Assembly: GCA_027627225.1 (NCBI GenBank)
Contig: CM051024.1
Span: 42,238,225-42,302,224, forward strand
DNA length: 64,000 bases
Origin: Congeria kusceri
Lineage: Eukaryota > Mollusca > Bivalvia > Myida > Dreissenidae
Reading direction: 5' to 3'
Shown here: positions 22,180 through 35,500 of the stretch, piece after piece
How positions within the stretch are numbered: the first letter of the stretch is position 1
Layout: every line of letters begins with the position of its first letter
Made by a program: the position numbers and the translations under genes
Notes under the pieces: generated by a model
The model's database searches: none
Told to the model about the DNA's origin: nothing
Seen by the model: only the letters and a program-made list of their open reading frames with translations

Positions 22180-25100
22180 TGAACTGTTACGTTTTTCTTC
22201 TGTTTTATATGTTTAACAAAGACGATGTGTTTTGCTAATATAAAATATTGAACAAACTATGTTCTAAGCTTTACAATGAACATTTTGGAAATGCAAACGA
22301 AGAACATCTAGAAACAGATCCAATATATATTCAATTCAACCAAGTACATTAAATGGGCAATGAGCTGGTAAATATTCCAGGTTAAACAACCGTTGTTAAA
22401 ACCATGACAACCGAATCATAATAATTCCGCACACACGCGAACATATTCAGTTATCTACCCTCGCACGCACGTATGTTCAAACGTATTCAAGAACATATTC
22501 AAGTGTGTATGTACTATCTTTCACATCAATTATTTTAAAATAAGCGGATGAAAGTGACTATATAACTTGAAAGCAAACAAACAAACATAAACATCACGTA
22601 AAAAACAAAAAATAAAAAATAAATCAACAAATATGTTTGTCGACTTCTGCATTGTATATTAGTGTTGTGTAACCTATATCAACTGTCAAGTCAATGTATA
22701 TACATATATTGGAGTTTCCGTATGTACAGTCGAAAACTAGTTTGTGATTAAAAGTAGTCATTAATGCGTTTTACAACAATGGTTCTTATTTACTTTCTTC
22801 CATTTTAAATCAAAGTATATGGTAATGAACTTTATCAGGTTGTTTTAATTTATGTCACTATGTCTGTTTTAAGATCGTACATACCATGTTTAATGTTAAA
22901 ATGCACACGTTTAGGTATTTTAACACAAAGCCAACAGCAATTAATATTTCTCAATATATGCAATTCCTTATGAAATCATCTGTTTTGTGTAATTAAAATT
23001 ATAATGATGTTAAGAATGCTGCATTACCTAACGTACAAAATGTGACCAGTCCGGGCCACCAGCTCTTGTGTCTGATCATTTGGATTTGTTCTTCAATGTC
23101 TGATCTGGACAGTAACAATACAATACGATGTTTACGATTGTTTGTTCACACAAGCAATGTATATGCATACAAAAACTAGAATAAGTTTTTTTGCTCGAAA
23201 TGCATTGCCCAGATAAAAGATAAACATCACCTACCTGTAATTGTTATTGAATGAGCTAAATTAAGAAAACATTACTTCATCCGTTCAAGTGTTAATACAC
23301 AATATTTATAACGCGACTAATGAATCGTACATATTCAACTTACCGTGATATGATGTGGTCTTATCTAGAAAGAAAACATCCATGAAATATAAAGTAGTAT
23401 TGTTAGCAATTATGTAAACCGGGTGTGTTCTCAGCAACCATAAGTATTTGTAAGTGGCTTGGAGTACCTCCGTACATTTAAAATAACATATCAACATTAA
23501 TAAATAACAAAATTATTCATTAGGTACGTTACTATAGAACTGATAATTAAGCGTTTTTAACTGATAAACACTTTGCTGAAACAAGCTCCTCACAACAGGC
23601 AACATTTTGTGAAGTTTCATGGTTTTGTTTCGTTATGATGCCCTCATCATTGTTCAAAGAGGATCATCCTGCGCAGAACGTTGCGCAATGTAACTTTATA
23701 GAAACACTGACTGCTACTGACTCTTACTGGCAGCTTGGACCCAGGATAATGATTGTTCTATTTTGTAGTTGTGAGTCACAACTTTCCTAATATTAGTTTT
23801 CATGGAAAATAAAACAATGTGTAGTTGTTTCTATTTATTATAATAATTAGGTAATAAAACAGATATTTCATTGTCAGTTTGGAACAGTCAAATCGTTTAA
23901 TTCGGTATCGGAGGCAACATTTTTAACTGTTGCCCCCCGTCTAACGGCCTTTGGGAAACAGTTCAAAATTTGCCCCTTTTACTTCAGAAAAACAATTGTC
24001 TGTTCGCAAATGCAAATAAAATATCTGTATTTTTTTTTTGTCTAGTCTCTCTCATGATAATTTTTAATAAATACGTAATTGATTTCAAATATTAACAGTC
24101 GATACTTTTTTGCAATACGTAACATAACATATATTGTTTGGTTTATGTTTATAATAATTGGTTCAACCGATACTACCAGTGTGCTAAAAACACACTTCGC
24201 TATTTTTTTGGAAAAAAAACTGTACAGCAAGACATAAATTTTACTTTTGCTAGCCAACTTATATATATCCTTTAAAAGTGGAATATTTTTGAAATCTGAA
24301 GTGTATATGTAAAATAAGCATCAAATGATGACAAGCATAACTGGTGATGCAAAAAAACGTCAAACATTTAAATGAATACCCTAATGTATTTAAAAGAATG
24401 TAAATCATTACAGCACAATCCACATGAGATAACATAATATGTACAATACAGACAACGTGCAGTTTGTCCATAAGAATACTCCCCGTGCAACTCATTTAAT
24501 CGTTAACATATGGAATAGAACATTGTATTGAAGAGGTTTCAAGAAAACAATCAATTATTTCCTTACATCGTAGATGGACAAGGACGTTAATATGTAGTCA
24601 ATCGAAATGCATGGATGATGTAGTGAGCATACAGGGTGAATTGTTTGTGATCAAGTGCTAAATAGTGATTACTGCATATGCTTTTACAAATGTCTTATAA
24701 ATCGCCAGTTAATGGGCCAATTAATTATTGAAACCATTTTCTAAAATGAATGTGCAAATTTTATATTATTATGAAGAATTACAGTGCTATAATTTTTAAT
24801 GCATGGTCACAAATGAACAAATATTAACAAATTGTACACAATAGCTGCCGAAGCCACGAATTATTCAGTTGGCGTATTTGTAATTGATCGCAAACAAAGG
24901 TTTCAGAGTAGATCCTTTGTTCACATTTAGTTGCTTTAACTATGTTTATAAATTTGCTTGTAATTAGTGTATGTTACTTTGGTTTTACTCCTTCCCGCCT
25001 GTGTTACTGTAATGGTTTCACATGGATGTGCTTTGAGCAGTCATGTTTTTGTTTTAATATATGTTTATGTGTTCTTACAATGTTTAGAATTTAGTCAAGG

Positions 25101-26380
25101 GACCCTGTGGTCAGAAATATAATAAGGAAATTATTGCCACAAAAGCATTTAAGTGTCTTTTTTGTATGTCCTCTACTACCACACAAAAATCCACAAAAAT
25201 CCACTTACGTGGAGCCGACATTTTTTGGGTTTGAACATGGTATGGGTAAATGGTACTGAATGGTACTGAATATTTTTATATTTCAAATTATTGGTCGAGT
25301 TATCTTTCTTTTCCAGCGTATATTGTTTATAAGGAGCACTATGCGCCGTTCTTGGGGAGGGGGAGGGGCGGCCATTTTGGATGAGGTAATCACGTCCTTG
25401 ACCTAGTTGACGTTAGTGCAAGCTGATTGAAAACGCCTAATTAAGTTATTAGTGAATGTCAGAAAATGACGGTTTAATGATATAATGACACACGATAACG
25501 ATTTAGACGGGTGTTGTTGTCGACTTCGAAGATTTTTATGATTACGTGTTAACAACGCGTTGTGTAAGAGTGCTTCATGCTTTTGCCAATTGTGCGAAAG
25601 ATCCAACGTTTTGCAATTTTTTTTCTCTTGTTAATTCTTAATTTTCGATAAGAAAGTATATTAAGACCGACAGAGAGAACCGAGCTTGTTATCGCTGTTG
25701 TAAATCTCGTTGAAATATTTTGGTACATGAGAGAATCAAAAGCGCTATCTCGTGTATGGCCATTTAAACTTTAGCAATTGAAAATGTGGTACAATAAAAA
25801 GAAACCGATGGATACCGTAGCAATCAGAGCATACATCGTTTTTATTTGAAGTGGTAGAAATGACAACAAAAAAACTAGTATTAAGCGAAATGGTCACAAA
25901 ATCGGAAGCGCATTGTTATGTTCGTTCAAATATATTCAGCACGAATTTAAAAACCAAATCTTCGTGCACTAATGGTTATCGTTATGGCATTCAATGAGTC
26001 TCTTTAGTACAATATAATTTAACCCCGTCAGCAATGGATACTGCGCGCGACTGTGTATTCACAAAGAGTAACTTTATACCCCAGAAGTACCATGGCAATA
26101 AATCATCGAAACTATAGAACTGACTGAGTGAACCAGAACTCTTTCATTTACCATTCATCATGAGTGTTGATGGTCGAATCTATTTTGCAACGACCTGACA
26201 ATATGCGCATGTCCTCTTGGTAGGGATGCTACATATAACGTTTCATTGAATTCGAGTTTTTAGTTCCTGAGATCTGGCGCATAAACAAAATATTATATTA
26301 AAATATGATTTTGTATATAAAAGGGGCAACAACTCCCTGAAAAATCATCATACTAGAATGACCTGGAAATACAAAAATGT
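22180..26380. other. No gene recognised
   Basis: AT-rich sequence without SRCR, sushi, receptor or transposon frames that I can support. Open frames here are short and lack splice context. It lies above the lower SRCR/sushi series, where upstream exons of that series might be expected. Confidence 0.6.
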
Positions 26381-26389
26381 CCCTTTTTC

Positions 26390-27060
26390 GTTAATAGGGA
26401 GACATAATACCCCCAGCAAGCAATCCCGTATGGACCCAATACAGGCTATATCTGGGCAAATATACCAAATGTGCCCCATCTGGCTCCCAAATGATATGTG
26501 TTTGCCATTATCAAACCTATTTGCATTGTCTTGCCCCTAAAAACCCAGGTGGGTCCCAGTCAAGCAAATCCATATATGGGTCCGAACAAGAAAACCCATA
26601 TGGATCCCAGCAAGCAAGCCGCTATATGGGCCAAATATGGGTTATATTGGACAAATATACCATATGCGCACCATGTGGCTCCCAAATTGTATTTGTTTGC
26701 CACTATCAGACCCATATGGGATCCAGCAAGCAAGCCAATATGGATCCACTGTAAGTAAGCCCATTTGGGCCCCAGCAAGCCACCCCATGAGGGCGCGATA
26801 TGGGTTTTACCTGGACAGATATGCAGCATAGGCCCAGTGTGGAGCCATATGGATTGTATGGACTGTACATTGGCAAATATACCACATGGGCCCAGTTTGG
26901 GACCCATATGCCTTTATCTAACTCCGGTAGATCATATTCAAGCAAACCCATATTGGCCCCAACAAGAACACCCATAATGATACAACCCATCAAGAAAGCC
27001 CATATGGGCCTAATATTAACTATAGCAGGGTAAATATACCCTCTGACCTAATGTGGGTCC
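26390..27060. repeat. Degenerate tandem repeat rich in CCCATATGGG
   Basis: Many units built from AGCAAGCAAGCCCATATGGG, TGGGCAAATATACCATATG and CATGTGGCTCCCA. The core CCCATATGGG is itself palindromic. Both strands stay open over long stretches because of the repeats; those frames are not genes. Confidence 0.85.
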
Positions 27061-29150
27061 CATATTTTTGCTTACATCAGTATACATATGTGAATTAAAC
27101 GTTCAGTTAACATATATCTTAAATTTGAAATGCTAATAAATTGCAGCACATGTGTTCGCAACTGTTCAAGCAGATCGTAAATCTTCAAGCAATTTAAGTC
27201 TTTTTAAATTAAATAAATTATAATTCATATAGTTAGCAGTTATCTTGTTACTAAAGCACTTCTGAACATTCAGAAGTAAAATGTAACAGTTATAGAAATA
27301 TCATGCATCATTAACTGATTGATTCCAGAAACTCCCACCTTTATTTATCATTTTCCAGAACTTATCGCCAAATGTTCATTTTGATACATTTATCAAATAT
27401 TTCAAAACAATACTATGGCTTTAATTTTGTTTATATTTCAAAATATTTATCAATTGTGACATAGGGGTAGATTCGAGAAATTTACAGTTTCGTTTATTAT
27501 GTGTCGCTTTTTGCCCCCAAAGGGTTCAGCGGTTGATATTTGGTATGTCAAAAGACTCGTATCAAAGGTCACAATTCAACAAAACTTTCTTTTGTGTCAA
27601 TAATTTAGCCCAACTTTTTCCTATTTCCTGGACTATTGATTTGTCTATTTGCATTGGCTTTGTACGAAGGGTGTCCCAGAAGTTCGCAGAATAACGTTCC
27701 TGTTCACAAATGCAAATACCAATTGGCTATATATTTGGTTGGAGTATATTTCAAACTAAATTGTGGCCATGCTCATTAACACATTTTCATTTTTTCCTTT
27801 TCTCTCGATATATTGGTATCCAAAGCAACTGACCTACCCTTACCCGAAGCAGGCGTTAATATCGATATTTATTTAATGCTAAGTACTGAAATATAGACAA
27901 ATATCAGTGAGATAAATCCCTATATCACTCACAGTGAGGGACTACATTTTGGGGCCTCGATTTAATACAGTAAATGAAACGGACCGTTATCGATGCCGGT
28001 CATAATAATCGGCCTTCACCGTCTGCCAGTCTTAGATTCGTTGTTGAAGGATCATCCCATGGCGATCCATACTGCCAGCTTTAAATCATTAAAGCCACTT
28101 ATATACCAAAGGTGAACTAAAGCCGTTCATTTTTTGCACGTTTCCATCGTTTGGATTGTTTCTGGCGGCGATTACTTACGTCAAACGCAAAATCTAACGT
28201 TAAGTAATTAAACATTCCGGTCGAAGTCATGACGTGCCAACTGTTTCCCAGACAGAAATGTAAACAACTTATTATTTCAGCGGCAGTCGACCAACACAAA
28301 TTTTTGTTTTACGGAAATGACGTCGAAACGTTGGATATTAACATCATGAATTCGTGCTTTTGTGCAAACAAAAAATAAATAGCATTTTGTCAAATATTAT
28401 TTATTGAAAATGTCATGAGTTTGGTGTTCGCAGGATTTATTTTTTGCGTTGCTACGGATACCGTTAAACGACGAATGACACGACTGGTCGTTGTTTACTT
28501 GCGTATGTTTTGTTTTTTATTTACAAGTTGACATTAATAAAATATACCTATAATGGCCCACTTATACTTACACGAACTTCCCGAACAACTCTCTTATCAC
28601 GCAATTGTCATTTGCTTGCTTTTAATAGTAATAATGCTTTGCTTGTTTTTAATAGTAATTATGCTTCATATACTTAAGTACGGCCTAGCAGCCACTATTG
28701 AAACATCAAGAAGTTAAAGGATGTTAGATGTCCCTATTAAGTGCGTCCGCTAAGATGGCTTCTTAGAAATGTGCTTCAGATCTTCCTCTCGATCGTTTAC
28801 CTCACAACTGACACCAAATGTTTGTAAAGTACGCATTAACAAGAGAAATAATTTTAAACATACTTAACATCGTATCGCATTCTTATTGGAACAGAACGTT
28901 TACATGAGAGTCGTAATTACCTCGCATGCATACACATATTATGTGCGAAGAACAGTAGACATTTAATAATAAATCTGAATCTAGTGTATGTAGTGACACA
29001 CTAATTGTATTAACTTATTTACATAACATTTCAAAGCAAATACGCTTCATTTAAATGTAGTGTTGTTTCTATCATTGGTATCAATATATTATGTACTTTT
29101 TATTCTGCATGTTCGTATCGCATCTGTGGTCAGTAGTTGTCCGTCGTCGT
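27060..29150. other. No gene recognised
   Basis: No coding or RNA feature supported. Contains a direct repeat of TTGCTTTTAATAGTAAT-like sequence at about 28.62-28.66 kb. Confidence 0.6.
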
Positions 29151-29194
29151 CGTCTCTCGTCAACAATTTACTTAAACATCTTCTCATCTGAAAC

Positions 29195-30175
29195 CGCTAG
29201 GTGGAAATCAACCAAACTCTGTATGAATGTTCCTTGGGTAGTCTTCAACCAAAATACTTCAAAGTATATTTTTTCGTTGCAAAATATAGCCGCCAGGGGC
29301 GGGGGTTTTCTTCCTTAAAAGGCCATATTGAAAACTTTGAAAATCTTCAACCCAGTGGTTGTACTTCAAAATTAGAATTGATTTCCAGAAATATTCCTTG
29401 GTGGTCCTCTAAAAAAATACTTCAAATTATTTTGATTCGTTCAAAATAACATGGCCTCAAGAGGGAGGGGCATCTTTCCTAATATGGCTATATTGATAAC
29501 TTCAAAAATCGTCTTGTCAAAAACCACCTGTCTGATTTTAAAATAACTTTTCAGAAAAGTTCCTTAGGTAGTCCTGTACCAAAATACCTCGAATTATTTA
29601 AATATGTTAAAAAAACATGGCCGCCAGGGGACGGGGCTTGTTCCTTACATTACTATATTGCAAACTTTACACAATCTTCTTGTCAGAAACCACTGGTTGG
29701 ATTTGAACATAATTTTACAGAAATGTTCCTAGAGTTGTCATCTACCAACATACTTCAAATCAAATTTTCCTATAAAATCAATGGCGGCGCCTTTTTCCGT
29801 AAATGGCTGTTTAATTTTTTTTTTTAATCGTCTTGTTAGAAACCAATAATTGAACTTCGAAATAATTTTTAAGAAATGTTTCTTGGGTTTCCACTACAAA
29901 ATAACTTAAAATTATTTTTATTCGTTAAAAATACATGCCCGTTAGGAGGCGGGGCCTTTTTGATATGCGGTTATGGACAACTTTAAAAGTCTTCTTGTCA
30001 GGAACCACTGCCTTCAGATTAGTTTGATGTGAAAAAATGGGGCGGAGTAGTTTTCCGTATATGGCTTTATTAAAAACTTTAAAATTATTATATAACCACT
30101 TGCTGGGTTTCAAAATAATTTAACAGAAATATTTTCTACCAGATTTCTTCAAATTATTTTAATTCGCTAAACATA
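29195..30175. repeat. Degenerate tandem repeat, period about 165-185 bases
   Basis: Five to six units with the landmarks ATGGCCGCCAGGGGxGGGGC, TTCCTTAxATGGCTATATTG, CTTCTTGTCAGAAACCACTGG, and ATGTTCCTTGGGTxGTCxTC. Diverged. Resembles repeats scattered in bivalve genomes, from memory and without a search. Confidence 0.85.
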
Positions 30176-30616
30176 ACTGTCAATGGTCCATCGTTGACGT
30201 CCGTTGTCAATGTTTTACTTCTAATATCTCTGAACACGGTATTAAATGTTTGCAACCCATAAAGATTCATTCATTTCAGGTGAGATTAACTTGTTTTACT
30301 TTCATGACAGAAAGTTTAGTGACATATTCTTTCAGGAATAACATTTAATTTAATACCAGTTTAGTTATTTAACAAGTGCTAGGTTGCTGTTGGGAGAACG
30401 TGGCAGATACTTTGACAATTGATCATATGTTCAAGTACCTTTTAATGCACCCATTGTTGTTAATGAATGATAAACTATATCATATACCATTAACAAGTAA
30501 TTAGTTGTGTCTTCAGACGGACACAAAGAAGAAGGTCCAATGAAACTAATTTATCTCGGTAAACATTGAATTCCGAGTTTATAATCTGAAAAAGTATGGG
30601 AGAATTACAATGACAC

Positions 30617-31598
30617 ATACCGTATTTACCCTATGTATTGGGACACCCTAAATATTGGAACACCCCTATTTTTCGGAAAAATAATTATTTTTTGAGTCCC
30701 TTAATATTGGGACACTTTTGAAATTTAAATTTTTCTTGTCCCTAAATATTGGGACACAAAAATATAATGGTAAATTGTCTTCAATTTTACCAGTTTAAAA
30801 TAAATATATCCCGATTTCAATATGATCAGAGTAGTATAGATCTACTGTACACCGTATATTGCAATAGATATGCTGCAAATAATAAGAGTGTACCCCTTTT
30901 TGTATAATAAAAACTACAAAGACTACCGTTTTCAAAATGTTGATGCATGTATTACGTCATGTGCGTAAACTGATATTCACATTAAATAATTTATTGAACT
31001 TCTTATAACAAACTATACAATTGTCAATTAACGTCAATTAACAGTTACCAGTATTATGGTAACTACCAGGTAGTAGGTGATAATAGTCGGGTCTATCGTG
31101 AAGCTAATTAGTGTACCACATGCGTTCTTGTCGCTAAACAAACACGTATAGGGCCTGTTTCATTGACCCGTGGTGCAAACTGTGTACTAACACGTTATAT
31201 TCCCGGTGTTCTTAATAGACCCTTTTCACATTCCCGTCATCGAGTTCTGTAGGAGTTGTCTCCCTTGATAAAGGGATCGAGAACGAAACTGACGATGTAT
31301 TGGCTGTATATGTCCATAAAGGAAAATAATGTTCAGCGGAGAAAATGTCGATTAAACTTATACAATTGTGTTTGTTTTTCATTTAACTTGTCCCTGTTTT
31401 ATTTACTAAATAAACACTCCACTCGGTTAAGCACGCGGCATAACGACAATCGGCGTGTGTGTGAAAATATATTGGGTCGAATATTACCCTATATTTTGGG
31501 ACACATTTTAAGGAATTATTTTTTATGACCCTTTATATTGGGACAAGACAAATTGTAATTATTTGTAAGTGTCCCAATACATAGGGTAAATACGGTAT
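30617..31598. mobile_element. Non-autonomous DNA transposon with 27-bp terminal inverted repeats
   Basis: Left end CCGTATTTACCCTATGTATT...GGGACAC and its reverse complement at the right end are flanked by TA. Subterminal copies of ATATTGGGACA recur inside both ends. The 982-base interior has no transposase frame. The CCGTATTTA start and TA target suggest a pogo/Tigger-type (Tc1/mariner superfamily) element. Confidence 0.85.
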
Positions 31599-31876
31599 TC
31601 TGTAATAGCCAAACAAATTTAATATTGATTAGTAGCATTAGGTAAAAATACAATTTAACAAATAAATACTTATAGACCCTCGTATTCTTAAGAAAGAGCA
31701 TTTAATACGTAAGAATGACGTAGCTTTGTTTATAGCTCAGTTTGGATATAAATGCCTTAACTCATCTAGCGACACATTCCAGTATGTTTAAATAAATTAT
31801 TATATGTCCCCGTTCTGTTTTCCAGTTTTGTTCATATACAAAAGGAGCAGTCCATAATTGGAAATATTAAAATCTT

Positions 31877-32013
31877 GCATTCTTTGAGGGCGATAGGGCA
31901 TTTTGTCAACACTCAAAAAGTAATGTTGCCCATGGATTCGCCATGGGCAAAGGCAACTGTATTTGCCCCAGTCCTCGGGTTGACAAAATGCACCATCGCC
32001 ATCAAAGAATGCA
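31877..32013. repeat. Long imperfect hairpin, 35-bp arms
   Basis: TGCATTCTTTGAGGGCGAT...TTTTGTCAAC at the left pairs with GTTGACAAAATGCACCATCG...AAAGAATGCA at the right. The loop holds a second palindrome, GCCCATGGATTCGCCATGGGC in type. Probably a small foldback element. Confidence 0.75.
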
Positions 32014-32189
32014 GTATTTATATATCATCTATGCACAGTAACTGTTCTAAACAAATAATTTACAGTTCTGCCTGGTCTAGCTATAGGGTAGCTAACTCCC
32101 TATCACCGACATGCATATACGGTAGCCCTTGCGGCTCTAAACCGTCCAGATTCCTTAATTTACCATTCACTAACTACTCGCATAACACA

Positions 32190-32536
32190 GGGCCCCAGGT
32201 TCACAAAACAAGTTGAGTCTGATTTTTAGGTTCAATATGAACTTGAGCCAGAAATTTCAGGATCAAGCTCAAAAATGGCGTTCACTAAATATCTGGATCA
32301 ATTTTAATAATTGGACAAATATACATTTTACATAATAATGAACTCCTCTCAGTGTAGATTTTATATCTCAGATGAATATTTTAATTAAAACTTACACACA
32401 TGTGTTTTATGTTATCTAGAAGACAATTTATTTCGAAAAAGAAACTAGTTTGAGATTCCGCTCCGTTGAGCTAGAAGATCAAGATCAGCTAAAATTGATC
32501 TTGATCCTGTAGTTAATCCTTTGTGAACATGGGGCC
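32190..32536. mobile_element. MITE with GGGCCCCAxGTTCACAAA ends
   Basis: Left GGGCCCCAGGTTCACAAAA and right TTTGTGAACATGGGGCC are inverted. The interior has AT-rich sequence and a local palindrome GATCAAGATCAGCTAAAATT-GATCTTGATC. About 347 bases, no coding capacity. Confidence 0.75.
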
Positions 32537-32539
32537 AGA

Positions 32540-35500
32540 GGTGTATGGTACAAACATTAGCAAATGAGTTTATAGACTATGTCCAACACCAAGGATACTG
32601 CGACCCGAACCCTTAATAACACATTCGTTAAATTACTAACCTTTTCTGTAATCGCTTAGACGTCATGCACGGTAATGACGCGTCTTTTAAAATGTGCACG
32701 CTGGTAGTGATTTATTGTTATTTAGAAATATGTATCAACATGTTTATATACCATCCTATATACCAAACTATTCAGGATAAAAAAAAGATGTAAACTGTTG
32801 GGTGTTTTAAGGATTTTTGCCAATGACGTTATTTCATCATCGGCATCATCACGTAAAATGTAACGAAACAAATTAATATTCATCGAACAAACATTGCAAT
32901 GGGTCACAGAAACGGGTACATGTGTAAAAAATGCACATAAACGTGAACGTCTTATGACGTAGAATAGTATTACAGGCGGAAAGAACATTCGGAAGTAATT
33001 TGACAAAGATATCGCAACTATTGCGATTTCGAAGAAAATATATTTTTTTAAATTATTCTCATCCTCTTGAAAAGTTCGTATGTATGTGTGGATACATTTC
33101 TATAATTCCGTTTGGCGTTAGGAAAAGTGATTTATGAAATATGTTTTACAGCTATTATATCATTTTGTTGTACACAATTTGTACAATTGTACGTTGCCAG
33201 TTTCTGTGATAGGACAATGTGTCGCCGTGCGTTAACAGCGTTTACAAATTACTCAAGCTCAAGTTTAAAAATAGGTCATAAACAGCACGACATAATTCGC
33301 TTACAAACTTAATTGATATTACAACTGTTATTCATTCTCAGGGTGAAACTTCTATAGCAATCATGTAATAATGTTTTAAGTCAATGTTCTAACACAATAG
33401 ATCAACATCAAAAATACAGACGGTATGATAAATGTATCGATACTATCGTTGCGGTGCTTATTTATTATTCATTAATCCAAATTAATGGACCTAAACAAAT
33501 ATACATTGTGAATCGAGACAGACAATAATAGTGTTATATTATTCACAACACATTGATTCTTGCTTACGACTATAACAAGTCCGTATGTACATGCAGCTAC
33601 ATGCGGGTTAATAATCGAGTATTAAATAGCAACGAAATTTGTAACAAAATAAACAATATATTATAAATATCTATACATATCTTTTAATTTCAGTTTTATT
33701 TTAGTTTTATAAAACAACACAAAAAGTAACGAATATAATATGACATTGTTCGAATCTGTAAACATATGTTTGAAAATAGAATTATTTATGTACGGTAAGT
33801 AATGCATAAATACAAGAATACTTAAATATTTCAACTTACGGTGGCTATCAAAACTTTGTATTCATGTCCATACAAATTTAACAATAATGTTGGGCGAATG
33901 AAACACAACAGATAGTCTTGATGTACCGGCCGTTATAAGATATAAATTGACTGGGAATAATATGCGAATGACAATGAAGACTTAACATGAACAATCGAAA
34001 CGCAGACTTGAAGATCCTTAAAGTGAGAAATTGCGCGGACATTAATTTCTATAGTGGTTTGTAATAGCTGTATTTATACTTCTATGAATTACATAGTTAA
34101 AAACAAATGTCACTATATTGTTAAAAACACTGTGTTGATTGTCTCATGCTTTCCATGAATAACTGTACTTCTAACGGTAATATTAACTGTCATCAAATGG
34201 ACAAGTCATTTTAAGGGCCGTCTATGAAACATGTTGAACATTATAAGAAGTTTACAATATATAATAAATTCAACAATTTACGAACTAAAAATCACTTGTT
34301 GTTTTTTTCCACCAATAAGTAAATTTGCATGGAAAAATCACGCCAATGTGTTTATAATTTACCTATTTTTTCTCCATTTGCTGTACCAATCTTTTTGTTC
34401 AATTTTGGATACTAGTGTAGATTTATGAGACGACCCTCAACCTTGAAACACTTTACTTACCACTATAACTGGATTTCCCCATGCAAACATCATGCATGGG
34501 ATTAACATTCTTTTGACGGAAAACTAGGACACCCAATGTGCTTAAGTGTCTGTTAATTGCATTAGCTATATTCATATCGATACAAGCATTTCATCTCAGC
34601 ACTTTAGTGTACATTTTGTAATTGTCAGTAAGTAAGTGTCTACTTTAATTATATGTTTTGCTAATTTACAATAAATGTAAACTCTCCTTTAAAATGCATT
34701 CCTGAATTACGATTTAAGTTGAAAGGACTACTTGAACATGTATAAAGTTAACGTAGGTACTTAAATCAGAACAACAATAATTGTTATTGTAGCATCTTCT
34801 AACAGAAATATTTTGGTCTCATATTACGCTTTCCAGAAACTGAAATTTAAAATAAACATAGCATTTTGTTGGGACTCGCCCCGCAATTAAAGATAGTATA
34901 ATGGAATGACTTATTATACATTAAACATTGGCGGTTTATATTAATGGATAAGCTGAACATTCTGGTGCTAAACTGACAGGACAAGAAATAATTCATTAAC
35001 ATACCTTGCAGCAATATTACTCTTTCAAGATATATAATATTGTTACAATCAATACTGTATTAAAACCATGTGAAGTACAATACTGCGGCAACAGCGTGAT
35101 AACTGACATAGTCCTAATATAGTATTGATGATGCAATATAATACATCTTCTGCATATTTGTAATAAATATATAAGAAGCAGTATCCATGCACACATTTGG
35201 AAGACAGACGCGATGAAAAGGAAATGGAATATTCGATGGAAAGAAACATAAGAAACTTGGGCTCGTGGAATACAACATTACACAACATTACACAATCAAC
35301 GAGATTCAACCCACCGGAACACAACAGTCATGTAGTATTCCCAAATGTGTTCCCAATGTACTCGTATTATGCCCAAGTGTCTTACGTTTCTGCATTTATT
35401 ACATACCTCCGTACGATCAAAACACCACAACCAATATGCTACAAAACAAATAATATTTCGATCTAAACAAAATAGTGCTGTTCAAGATAAATTATCAACG

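Noticed and set aside
26498..27033. Overlapping long frames on both strands rich in Trp, Pro and Tyr
   Set aside because: They follow the CCCATATGGG tandem repeat, which keeps several frames open at once; no domain or splice context.
19237..30175. CRISPR-like spaced repeats
   Set aside because: The repeat fields are degenerate tandem repeats without unique spacers, in eukaryotic DNA.
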